Source of the DNA: Bos javanicus | Taxonomy: Eukaryota; Chordata; Mammalia; Artiodactyla; Bovidae | Reading direction: 5' to 3' | Length of the DNA: 64,000 nucleotides | Assembly (NCBI RefSeq): GCF_032452875.1 | Contig: NC_083869.1 | Span: 126,176,001-126,240,000, forward strand | Part shown: positions 9,957 to 20,378 of the stretch, piece after piece | How the letters are laid out: every line of letters starts with the position of its first letter | Position numbering within the stretch: the first letter of the stretch is position 1 | Translations under genes and position numbers: made by a program | Notes under the pieces: generated by a model | Seen by the model: the letters and a program-made list of their open reading frames with translations, nothing else | What the model was told of the DNA's origin: nothing | Database searches by the model: none

Positions 9957-11129
9957 GTAAGCCCCGCGCGGGCCCGAGGGGCCGCGAATCAGGGCGGCAC
10001 CAGTGTGGGAAGACCCCCTCCCGAGGCTACGGCCGGGCGGGCGAGGGTCCAGGGGCCGGTTCCTCCGGGGCCACCCTCCCACTTCCGGGGTGCGCGGGCC
10101 GGGCCCGGCCAGGGAGCGGCCTGAGCGGGCGCCTAGGCTGGGCGGGCAGACTGGGGGGTGAGGGGGCCGGGTTCGCCCTTAGGGTGGCGCTGGCTTGAGG
10201 TGGGAGCAGTGCTTGCTGGGGAGGCGGGGGCGGGCGGGGAGCGGGGGCCATGCACACCCCAAGGGGCCGTGTCTACAGGCTGGATCCTCCCGCGGGCGGA
10301 GGGCCCCTGCAGCCGGAGAGGGTGGTGCTTGCCCCGAGGGCACCGCTGGTGTAGGGGCTGTGCTAGCCCGAGCGGCAGAGCCGGGATCTGGTTCTTCCTT
10401 GCCCCCAGGACTAGATGCCCGAGGGGGCGGGAGTCGGGGGACTGAGACTTTGGGGCCGGAGATCAAGGGTGCACGGATGCTCGGGCACGCGAGTCGACGG
10501 CTGTTTTGGTGAGCAGGGTTGGGGAGACCCTCTCGGCAGGTTGGATGTGCCAGACGCAGCTGGGCTGGTGCGGCCGGGCCTCTCCTGGTCACCTTCGGAG
10601 GAAGGGGATGGAACAGAGAGAGACCTCCGATGTGTGTGTTCTCAGGGACTAAGGGGGAGTGGGAGAGCCCCAATTAGAAGTTTGGGGAGGGCTGCCAGGG
10701 TCTGGGGGCTTCTGACCCTGAGGACGATCCCTGCAGTGCCTTGGGGTGCCCAGAGACCCAGGCCCTCCCAGGTGCCAGGCACAAGCTCTAAGGCCCCTGA
10801 ACGCAATATCTCATTTAAACCTGAAGGTGGCCCCTGAAGGTATTCCTCTCTCCCCTCGTTAAAGATGAGAAAACTGAGGCCAGGAGCCTTACCCCAGGCA
10901 CAGCAGGACCTCCTGCTGAAGCAAGAGACTGGTGTTCCTAGGAATTTGGAGGTGGGGGCAAAAGCAGCAAGGGGGAGATAGAGCCAGGACGAAATGGCCT
11001 GAGATTGACTTCAGGAGGGTTCAGGGTCTAGAAAGAAGCGGGAAACTGGAGCCAGGCACTGTCCTTGCCCCAGGTCTTGTCCCCTTTCCTCCATCCCACC
11101 CTGCCTTCTAGATTTGTGGTGTAGAACAA

Positions 11130-11380
11130 ACTACAGGGGCTTCAGAGTCTGGCAGACCACAGTACAAATCCAGCTCCATTCCCTCCCTGGTCTCTGGGCA
11201 AGTCACTTCACCTCTCTGAGCTTCAGAGTCGTGATCTGTAAAGTGGAGATATAATACTTACAGGGCAATTATGAGCACTTAAAGAAAGCAAAAATCCTCT
11301 TGAGCTGGAGCCTGTTTCTAGCCCATTTAGCACAGCCTTGGGCACATGGTAGGTGCTCAGTAAATATTTGTTGGATGAAT
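11130..11380 (+). repeat. MIR SINE in KDF1 intron 1
   Basis: Contains 'tctgggcaagtcacttcacc', then 'gagcttcagagtcgtgatct', and a 3' 'aggtgctcagtaaatatttg' end. Confidence 0.75.
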
Positions 11381-11396
11381 TTGATGAATGGTGGTG

Positions 11397-13036
11397 GTGC
11401 TGTTCAGTCGCTCAGTCACGGCCAACTCTTTGCAACCCCATTGACTGCATCACGCCAGACTTCCCTGTCCTTCATGATCTCCTGGAGCTTGCTCAAACGC
11501 ATGTCCATTGAGTTGGCGATGCCATCCAACCATCTCACCCTCTGTCATCCCCTTCTCCTGCCCTCAATCTTTCCCAGCATCAGAGTGTTTTCCATTGAGT
11601 CGGCTCTTCGAATCAGATGGCCAAAGTATTGGAGCTGCAGTTTCAGCATTAGTCCTTCCAGTGAATATTCAAGGTTGATTTCCCTTAGGACTGATTGGTT
11701 TGATCTTGCTGTCCAAGGGATTCTCAAGAGTTTTCTCCAACACCATAACTCAAAAGCATCGATTGTTCAGCGATCAGCCTTCTTTATGGTCCAACTCTCA
11801 TATCCATCCATACATGACTAGTGGAAAAACCATAGCGTTGACTATATGGACCTTTGTTGTCAAAGTGATGTCTCTGCTTTTTAATATGCAGTCTAGGTTT
11901 GTTGTAGCTTTCCTTCCAAGGAGCAAGCATCTTTTAATTTCATGGCTGCGGTCACTGTCCACAGAGATTTTGGAGGCCAAGAAAATAGAGTCTGTCACTG
12001 TTTCCATTTATTCCCCCATCTATTTGCCATGAAGTGATAGGACCAAATGCCATGATCTTAGTTTTGTGAATGTTGAGGTTTTTTTTGTTTTTTGGGGTTT
12101 TTTTGGGTCTTTATTGAATTTGTTACAATATTGTTTATGTTTTATGGTTTGGTTTTTTGAGGCATGAGGGATCTTAGCTCCCTGACCAGGGATCGGACCC
12201 ATACCCCCTGTATTGGAAGGTGAAGTCTGCCAGGGAATTCCTGGGTCTGGAGAATGTTGACTTTTAAGCCAAATTTTTTACTTTCCTCTTTCACCTTCAT
12301 CAAAAGGCTCTTTAGTTCCTCTGCTTTCTTCCATAACAGTGGTGTCATCTACATATCTGAGATTATTGACATTTCTCTTGGTAGTCTTGATTCCAGCTTG
12401 AACTTTATCCAGCCTAGTATTTCACATGATGTACTCTGCATCTAAGTTAAATAAGCAGGGTGACAATATACATCCTTGATGATCTCCTTTCCCAATTTGG
12501 AACCAGTTTGTTGTTCCATGTCCAGTTCTAACTGTTGTTTCTTGACCTGCATCCAGATTTCTCAGGAGACAGGTAAGGTGGTCTGGTATTCCCATCTCTT
12601 TAAGAATTTTCCACAGTTTGTTGTGATCCACACAGTCAAAGGCTTCACCATAGTCAATGAAGGAGAAGTAGATGTTTTTCTGGAATTCCCTTGCTTTTTC
12701 TATGATCCAGTGGATGTTGGATCTCTTGTTCCTCTGCCTTTTCCAAGCCCAGCTTGTACATCTGGAAGTTCTCAGTTCATATATTATTGAAGCCTAGCCT
12801 AAGGATTTTGAGCTTTACCTTGCTAGCATGTGAAATGAGTGCAATTGTGCGGTAGTTTGAACATTCTTTGGCATTGCCCTTCTTTGGGATTGGAATGAAA
12901 ACTGACCTTTTCCAGTCCCATGGCCACTGCTGAGTTTTCCAAATTTGTTGCCGTATCGAGTGCAGCACTTTCCCAGCAGCATCTTTTAGGATTTGAAATA
13001 GCTCAGCTGGAATTCCATCACCTCCACTAGCTTTGA
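11397..13036 (-). mobile_element. BovB LINE, 5'-truncated, antisense, with a nested SINE
   Basis: Antisense BovB from its 3' end (11397) into the reverse transcriptase region. Recognisable pieces on the - strand are VDHNKLWKILKEMGIPDHLT, QIGKGDHQGCILSPCLFNL and ICQQIWKTQQWP-like text. Frames are broken by stops and shifts, so it is inactive. It is interrupted at 12076-12250 by a CHR-type SINE. It lies inside KDF1 intron 1, opposite to gene orientation. Confidence 0.9.
12076..12250 (-). repeat. CHR-type SINE nested in BovB (antisense)
   Basis: The T-rich tail comes first, then 'gggatcttagctccctgacc', then the reversed tRNA head ('gaagtctgccagggaattcc'). Confidence 0.8.
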
Positions 13037-13319
13037 CAACTCCTAAAACCTTGGAGGTAGAGGAGAAGACAGTAAATGAAACCATGAATAGTAACCTCTT
13101 GTTCTTACAAATCCTGGGTACCCCAGAGCTCAGTGTAGTTCAAACAGGGTAGAAATGCCTACCCTCTTGATCCAAGGGCTAAGCCCAAGACGCAAGGCTC
13201 TCCCTATGCAAGCACTCCTTGGGCACAGGCTCATCCATGGAATTGGCAGCTGACCACTTTGACTGCTCCCTTCCTCTCAAATAATAGATGGGGTGGCATA
13301 TAAATTGAAGTGGGCCACT

Positions 13320-13590
13320 TGCGTTCAAACAGATGTGTGGCTTTGACAATTTAACCTCTCTTTAGCCTCAGTATAACGACAACAATAATACCTACAAATA
13401 GCGTTCTGAGAATTAATTGGTTGAGTACATTTAAGCATTGAGAACAATGTAAGCTATCAATAATTAACTCTTTCACTAGAATCAAACTCCTGAGGTTTGG
13501 AAATTTTGTCTGTTTTACCACTTCATCCACAGAATTTAGAAGTGTCCGCCATATAGTAGGCTCTCAGTAAATATTCATTAATTGAGTGAA
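13320..13590 (+). repeat. MIR/L2-like ancient repeat
   Basis: Contains 'aacctctctttagcctcagt', then at the end 'tagtaggctctcagtaaata' with 'gagtgaatgaat', which resembles MIR and L2 3' ends. Confidence 0.55.
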
Positions 13591-14330
13591 TGAATAAATC
13601 CATACCCACCCCAGCATTGCTGAAACCAAGGCAGAAGGTTTTTAACCACTTGCCTCTCTGGACTGTGAGGGACTTTCAAGCCACCTATTACAGTTTCAGT
13701 TTAGGAACCTTTGGAGGGGGAGTTCACCTTACTCTCACCAGACTGCTGTTTCCCCCACTCCAGTCAGCCTGGAGCCCAAGCCCTTTCTCTTTCTACCTAA
13801 TGGTCCTGGTTCTACCCAGAGGTCATGCAGAATGTAGCAGTCTCCTGAAGTACTTACTGTACCAACCCTGATCTGGACACTGATGCAGAAAGGAGTCAGG
13901 CACAGTCCCTGTTCCCTTGGGTCATATAGGCTTATCTTCAAACAATGGGTTCAAGGCCAATTCAGCTGACTCAGAGCCAAGCAGAATGCTGTGGGGGGAG
14001 GGGCTCCCATTTGACTTGAGGTTCTGGAGAGTCCTTGGAGAAGGAGCGCTGAGTGAAACTAGGGGAATGGGTTGAAAAGTTGCAGGAATAAAGAACTCCT
14101 GTATCCTCCTCATCTGCATTCATCACACCTAACATTCCCTCCCTTTTTCTGTCTACGCATACCTTTCCTATTGGGAGGAACCCTTTGAGATTAGGTTGCA
14201 GATACCATGCGTCTTTACCCCTAAATGCTTCAGTGTACACTGCCTAAGAATCAGAACATTGTCTTATTTCACAGTGAATTTAACATTGGTGATTTAACAT
14301 TGACATAATGGTATTAAATAATATGCAGTC
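13591..14330. other. KDF1 intron 1, unique-looking stretch
   Basis: No exon-like frame with good splice sites and no clear repeat is recognisable here. Confidence 0.45.
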
Positions 14331-14640
14331 TAGTTTTAAATTTTACCGATTATCCAGATTGAATCCAAGATTCAATCCAGGATTGCACATTCCATTTACT
14401 TATCATGTCCCTTAATTTGGGCTTGTCTGATGTCTTTTCATGATTATGTTCAGGTTATACATTTTTGGCAGGAATACTCCATAAGCGATGCTATATCCTT
14501 TTTAGCATGTAGTACCAGGATACACATCCTGTCGGTTTGTCCCATTATTAATAATGTTAACTTTGATCACTTGATTAAAGTTGTGTCTGCCTAGTTCCTC
14601 CAGATTCGTGACTGTTGTCATTGTTGCTGCTTTTTAAATT
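14331..14640. repeat. Old LINE-like (L1M) fragment
   Basis: Contains 'ggcaggaatactccataagc', then 'taactttgatcacttgatta', text familiar from ancient L1-family interspersed copies. Family assignment is tentative. Confidence 0.45.
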
Positions 14641-14923
14641 GTCACTGGCTGCAGTAAGTAGAAGGGAACAGAGGTGGCCAGAATGGGGGCCTTGATAGTA
14701 TCTGGGTGAGAGATGATGGAGGCTGTGTGTAGGGAGGTAGCATTGATCTGCCCAAAGCACATCACCTGTTAAAGCCAGAATTGGGACTGGAATACAGATA
14801 GCCTGAGATTCAGTCCCAGGTTCCCTTCACATCACCAGTTCTAAGACACTAGTAAAAGATTAATGTCTCAGAAAATCTAGGCCAAGGATAGTTACTGCCC
14901 AGCAAACCCTTCCATGTGATCAG

Positions 14924-15137
14924 AGAGAAAGAACGTGAAGTCACTCAGTCATGTCCAACTCTTTGCGATCCCATGGACTGTAGCCTACCAGGCTTCTCCG
15001 TCCATGGATTTTCCAGGCAAGAGTACTGGAGTAGGTTGCCATTTCTTTCTCCAGGAAATCTTCCTGACCCAGGGATTGAACCTGGGTCTCCCGAATTGTA
15101 GGTGGATGCTTTACCATCTGAGCCACCAGGGAAGTCC
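14924..15137 (-). repeat. Bov-tA SINE (antisense) with target-site duplication
   Basis: Complete antisense Bov-tA. It is flanked by 13-bp near-perfect direct repeats: TCCATGTGATCAG at 14911-14923 and TCCACGTGATCAG at 15138-15150. Confidence 0.9.
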
Positions 15138-15150
15138 TCCACGTGATCAG

Positions 15151-16714
15151 TTCAGTTCAGTTCAGTTCAGTCGCTCAGTCGTGTCCAACTCTTTGCGACC
15201 CCATGAATCGCAGCATGCCAGGCCTCTCTGTCCATCACCAACTCCCGGAGTTCACTCAAACTCATGTCCATCGAATTGGTGATGCCATCCAGCCATCTTA
15301 TCCTCTGTCGTCCCCTTCTCCTCCTGCCCCCAATCCCTCCCAGCATTAGACCCTTTTCCAAAGAGTCAACTCTTCGCATGAGGTGGCCAAAGTATTGGAG
15401 TTTCAGCTTTAGCATCAGTCCTTCCAAAGAACACCCAGGACTGATCTCCTTTAGAATGGACTGGTTGGATCTCCTTGCAGTCCAAGGGGCTCTCAAGAGT
15501 CTTCTCCAATACCACAGTTCTTTGGCGCTCAGCTTTCTTCACAGTCCAACTCTCACATCCATACATGACCACTGGAAAAACCATAGCCTTGACTAGACGG
15601 ACCTTTGTTGGCAAAGTAATGTCTCTGCTTTTTAATACGCTATCTAGGTTGGTCATAACTTTCCTTCCAAGGAGTAAGCATCTTTTCATTTCATGGCTGC
15701 AGTCACCATCTGCACTGATTTTGGAGCCCCAAAAAATAAGTCTGACACTGTTTCTACTGTTTCCCCATCTGTTTGCCATGAAGTGATGGGACCAGATGCC
15801 ATGATCTTTGTGTTCTGAATGTTGAGCTTTAAGCCAACTTTTTCACTCTCCTCTTTCACTTTCATCAAGAGGCTCTTTAGTTCCTCTTCACTTTCTGCCA
15901 TAAGGGTGGTGTCATCTGCATATCTGAGGTTATTGATATTTCTCCTGGCAATCTTGATTCCAGCCCAGCGTTTCTCATGATGTACTCTGCATATAAGTTA
16001 AATAAGCAGGGTGACAATATACAGCCTTGATGTACTCCTTTTCCTATTTGGAACCAGTCTGTTGTTCCATGTCCATTTCTAACTGTTGCTTCCTGACCTG
16101 CATATAGGTTTCTCAAGAGGCAGGTCAGGTGGTCTGGTATTCCCATCTCTTGAAGAATTTTACACAGTTTATTGTGATCCACATAGTCAAAGGCTTTGGC
16201 ATAGTCAATAAAGCAGAAATAGATGTTTTTCTGGAACTCTCTTGCTTTTTCGATGATCCAGAGGATGTTGGCAATTTGATCTCTGGTTCCTCTGCCTTTT
16301 CTAAAACCAGCTTGAAGGTCACGGTTCACATACTGCTGAAGCCTGGCTTGGAGAATTTTGAGCATTACTTTACTAGTGTGTGAGATGAGTGCAATTGTGC
16401 CATAGTTTGAGCAGTCTTTGGCATTGTCTTTCTTTGAGACTGGAATGAAAACTGACCTTTTCCAGTCCTGTGGCCACTGCTGAGTTTTCCAAATTTGCTG
16501 GCATATTGAGTGCAGCACTTTCACAGTATCATCTTCTAGGATTTGAAACAGCTCAACTGGAATTCCATCACCTCCACTAGCTTTGTTAGTAATGATGCTT
16601 TCTAAGGCCCACTTGGCTTCACATTCCAGGATGTCTGGCTCTAGGTGAGTGATCACTCCATCGTGATTATCTTGGTTGTGATAATCTTGGTGTGATTATT
16701 CACCTAGAGCCAGA
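15151..16714 (-). mobile_element. BovB LINE, 5'-truncated, antisense
   Basis: The 3' end carries the (CTGAA)n-type tail, read here as repeated 'ttcag' from 15151. On the - strand, 15877-16656 is still open for 259 codons and covers the reverse transcriptase fingers and palm (FCFIDYAKAFDYVDHNK and QIGKGVHQGCILSPCLFNLY). The catalytic YADD region downstream is frameshifted, so the copy is dead. The 5' end carries a small foldback. It lies in KDF1 intron 1, opposite to the gene. Confidence 0.92.
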
Positions 16715-16725
16715 CATGTGATCAG

Positions 16726-17261
16726 GGACCTTCCCAAATACATCATGACATAATGTTCCCACAGACAGTTATTTTCTCCCATAATGCTGCGTATATCCTA
16801 CATGTTCCAGCTTTTAAGCATCTGTTTTCCCTACAAAACATGTGTGAATTACAGGAATAGCATCTATAGTTCATTCATTTTTGGTTCTACTGTGCCTAAC
16901 ACAGGGCCAGGTTCAGTGAAATTTGAGCTTGCTAGCAACCAAGTCAAAATGGGAAAGAAGATGCATTTTGAGGCTTGCTTTCTTGTCTAATCAAAGGCAG
17001 CAAAACAGTGCTTGATGTTAAATGTTGATAGGAGAGCCAGTCTGAGTCATACTGAAACATGGACAGGGGACCTGTTGATTCCCAAGTCTGATCTGAAGGA
17101 GGAGGGGAAGAAAGGGAAAGTGGTGAGGATCAGGTTCTGTAGCAAGTCAGATGGAAAGACATTTGTTGAGCAGCCTCAGGCTCTGTGCTGGTGGGCTTAC
17201 CAACAGTAGGAAGAAACTCAGGGAGACCGTTACCCCAAAAGTGAGATCCCAGGAGCTTTTT
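16726..17261. other. KDF1 intron 1, nothing recognised
   Basis: Unique-looking sequence without supported features. Confidence 0.5.
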
Positions 17262-17590
17262 CTTTTTATGTGGTAAAATATATCTAACATAAAATATACC
17301 ATTTTAATTTTTAAGTGGTGTTGATGTTACAGGCCTGTATGTGACATTAAATACATTCATATTGTTGTATAACCATCACCACCGTCCATCTCCAGAACGT
17401 TTTCATTTTCCCAAACTGAAACTCTGCCCATTATATACTAACTTCCCACTCTCCCCCTGCCTCCAGCAACTACCAGTATACTTTTTTACTGTTCTAGATA
17501 TTTCATATAAGTGGGACCATAAAATGTTTGTCCTTTTGTGTCACGCTTATTTCACCTAGCATAATGTCTCAAGGCTCATCTACATTATTT
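17262..17590 (-). mobile_element. L1 fragment, part 1 (antisense, split by BovB)
   Basis: Antisense L1 3' text: 'aaaatatatctaacataaaa', 'gttgtataaccatcaccacc', 'cacctagcataatgtctcaa'. It resumes at about 18717 after a BovB insertion. Confidence 0.8.
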
Positions 17591-17591
17591 G

Positions 17592-18716
17592 TTGGTTGGT
17601 TGCTAAGTCATGTCTGACTCTTTGTGACCCCATGGACTGCAGTACTCCAGGCTCCCCTGTCCTTCACTGTCTCCCAGAGTTTGCTCAGATTCACGTCCAT
17701 TAAGTTGGTGATGCTATGTAACCATCTAACTTTCTGCAGCCCCTTCCTCCTTTTGCCTTCAGTCTTTCTCAGCATTAGGGTCTTTTCCGGTGAGTTGGTT
17801 CTTCACATCAGGTGGCCAAAATATTGGAGCTTCAGCATCAGTCCTTCCAGTGAATATTCAGGACTGATATTCTTTAGGATTGACTGGTTTGATCTCCTTG
17901 CCGTCCAAGGGACTCTCAAGAGTCTTCTCCAGCACCACAATTCGAAGGCATCAGTTCTTTGGCCCTCAGCTTTCTTTATGGTCCACCTCTCACATCCATA
18001 CATGACTACTGCAAAAACCGTAACTTGACTGTACAGACCTTTGACTGCAAAGTGATGTCTGCTTTTTAATATGCTGTCTAGGTTTGTCATAGCTTTCTTT
18101 CCAAGGAGCAAGCAACTTTTAATTTCATGGCTGTAGTCACTGTCCACAGTGCTTTTGGAGTCCAAGAATATGAAAGCTGTCACTGCTTCCACTTTTTCCC
18201 CTTCTATTTGCCATGAAGTGATGGGACTGGATGCTATGATCTTAGTGTTTTGAGTGTTGAGTTTTAAGCCAGCTTTTTCATTCTCCTCTTTCACCTTCAT
18301 CAAGAGGCTCTTCAGTCCTTTTTCACTTTCTACCATTAGAATGGTATCATCTGCATATCTGAGCTTGTTGATATTTCTCCCAGCAGTCTTGATTTCAGCT
18401 TGTTATTCATCCAGCCCAGCATTTTGCATGATGTACTCTACTGGTGCAATGGTAAAGAATCCATCTGCTAATGCAGGAGATGCAGGAGACAATTCAATCC
18501 CTGGGTCGAGAATATCCCCTGGAGGAGGCAATGGCAACCCACTCCAGTACTCTTGCTGGAAAAATTCCATGGACAGAGGAGCCTGGCAGGCTACAGGGGT
18601 GGTAAAGAGTCAGACACGACTGAGTGATTGAGCACACACACTCTGCATATAAGTTAAATAAGCAGGGTGACAATACACAGCCTTGTCGTACTCTTTTCTC
18701 AATTTTGAAGCAGTTG
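17592..18716 (-). mobile_element. BovB LINE, antisense, inserted in L1
   Basis: Antisense BovB. The - strand ORF at 17803-18336 includes LLMKVKEENEKAGLKLNTQN and [20 protein letters not shown]. The catalytic segment near 18420 is split by a Bov-tA at 18437-18640. Inactive. Confidence 0.9.
18437..18640 (+). repeat. Bov-tA SINE nested in BovB
   Basis: Inserted after 'gatgtactct' of BovB, which resumes as 'actctgcatataagttaaat' after the element, so 'actct' is duplicated. The head is degenerate; the tail has 'gtcagacacgactgagtgat'. Confidence 0.85.
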
Positions 18717-19110
18717 TTCCTTGTTATAGCATGTATCAGAATTCCATTCCTTTTTAGGGCTGAATAATATTCCATTGTGTGTATACAGCTTCTTTTTTTT
18801 TTTTTATTCATTCATCCATCAATGGACACTGGGTTGTTTCCATCTCTGCCTATTGTGAGTAATGCTGCTAGAACATTGGTATACAAATATCTGTTTGAGT
18901 GCCTGTTTTTCCATCCTTTGGGGTGTAAACCAGCTGGGTTATATGCTAATTTTACATTTAACTTTCCAAGGAAGTACCACGCTGTTTTCCAGAGCAGCTG
19001 TGCCACTCTGCATCCCCACCAGCAATGCACAAAGGTTCCACCCTCTCCATGTCTTCAAGGCTTGTCATTTTCTGTTTTTAATAGTAGCCATCCCAATGCG
19101 TATGAAATCC
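18717..19110 (-). mobile_element. L1 fragment, part 2 (antisense)
   Basis: Continues the L1 of 17262-17590: 'ctgaataatattccattgtg', 'catccatcaatggacactgg', 'catccccaccagcaatgcac'. It ends about 200 bp before the KDF1 coding exon. Confidence 0.85.
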
Positions 19111-19307
19111 CAGGAGGTTTTGATATATAGGTTAGAGGCCAAAAAGAATTTCCTCTTTGGGGAAGCAAGGGGACAGGGTTCATGGGCATACTAGGGCCCA
19201 TCCACATCACAGACCTCAGAAGCCAGAAGTGGGAAGCTCCTTAGGTCTCAGCGCAGGCACGTGCCCCAACCTCTGACCCTGTCTCCCTCCTGGCCTCTCC
19301 CTCACAG

Positions 19308-19339
19308 GCATCTGGCTACAGCAGACCATGCAGTGAGCC
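19308..19339 (+). other. KDF1: KDF1 exon 2 5' UTR with two-codon uORF
   Basis: The acceptor 'cctctccctcacag' ends at 19307. The short leader holds an upstream ATG at 19328 that reads ATG-CAG-TGA and stops 3 nt before the main ATG. The upstream ATG has A at -3; the main ATG has G at -3 and C at +4. Confidence 0.65.
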
Positions 19340-20378
19340 ATGCCCCGCCCCGGACACCCCCGCCCATCATCCGGGCCCCCACGCTTGGGACCCTGGGAGC
19401 GGCCAGCAGAACTATGCCTGGAGACCTACGATGAGCAAGCCCGGGCCCCACCAAGCCGCCGCACCCGCAGACCAGACCCCAAGGACCCCGGGCACCACGG
19501 GCCCGAGAGCCTTACCTTTATCTCCGGCTCTGCCGAGCAGACTCCCGAGCCCCCCGCCTGCTGCCTGCTCTGGCGACCCTGGGTATGGGACTGGTGCCGG
19601 GCGGCCTTCTGCTTCCGCCGCTGCCGGGACTGCCTGCAGCGCTGCGGGGCCTGTGCACGGGGCTGCAGCCCCTGCTTGTCCTCGGGGGACTCCCCTGAAG
19701 GGGCCGCTGAAGCCAACTGGGTCAAGGAGCACAACGGCGTGCCCCCCAGCCCTGACCATGCGCCTCCCAGCCGGCGGGATGGCCAGCGGCTCAAGTCGGC
19801 CATGGGGAGCAGCTTCAGCTACCCCGACGTCAAGCTCAAAGGCATCCCGGTGTACCCCTACCGCAGCACCACCTCCCCCGCCCCCGACGCGGACTCCTGC
19901 TGCAAGGAGCAGCTGGCTGACCCCCCACCCATGCGGCACAGCCTGCCCAGCACCCTCGCCAGCAGTCCCCGGGGCTCCGAGGAGTACTACTCCTTCCACG
20001 AGTCGGACCTGGACCTGCCCGAGATAGGCAGTGGCTCCATGTCCAGCCGAGAGATCGACGTGCTCATCTTCAAGAAGCTGACAGAGCTGTTCAGTGTACA
20101 CCAGATCGACGAGCTGGCCAAGTGCACCTCAGACACTGTGTTCCTGGAGAAGACCAGTAAGATCTCGGACCTTATCAGCAGCATCACCCAGGACTACCAC
20201 CTGGATGAGCAGGACGCTGAGGGCCGCCTGGTACGCGGCATCATTCGCATCAGTACCCGCAAGAGCCGCGCCCGCCCGCAGACGGCAGAGGGGCGCTCAA
20301 GCCGGGCGGCCGCCCCAGCTGCAGCTGCCCCAGACAGCGGCCACGAAACCATGGTGGGCTCAGGGCTCAGCCAGGATG
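19340..20378 (+). CDS. KDF1: KDF1 coding exon 2 (first coding exon)
   Basis: Encodes residues 1-346 plus the first base of codon 347 (phase 1). It ends ...GSGLSQD before donor GTAGGT at 20379. The open frame runs on past this into the intron for 66 codons, but that part is not KDF1. GC-rich throughout. Confidence 0.95.

Larger units (their letters stand above)
9690..10560 (+). promoter_or_regulatory. KDF1: KDF1 CpG-island promoter
   Basis: A sharp rise in G+C and CpG density begins near 9690 and fades after about 10.5 kb, with the densest part at 9700-10150. It lies 9 kb upstream of the KDF1 coding exon on the same strand, with no other gene between. Two strong consensus splice donors lie within it (CAG|GTGAGC at 9894/9895 and CAG|GTAAGC at 9956/9957). 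I infer that it holds the KDF1 promoter and noncoding exon 1. No TATA box is evident, as usual for CpG-island promoters. Four CAGGTG/CACCTG E-boxes cluster here. Confidence 0.75.

Noticed and set aside
10179..10673. Pro/Ala-rich frames in the KDF1 CpG island
   Set aside because: They arise from GC-rich composition; no conserved protein is recognised, and the region is intron 1.
19412..20101. 229-codon antisense frame opposite KDF1
   Set aside because: It is a shadow of the GC-rich KDF1 coding exon in the opposite frame; composition is Gly/Ala/Pro-rich without a domain.
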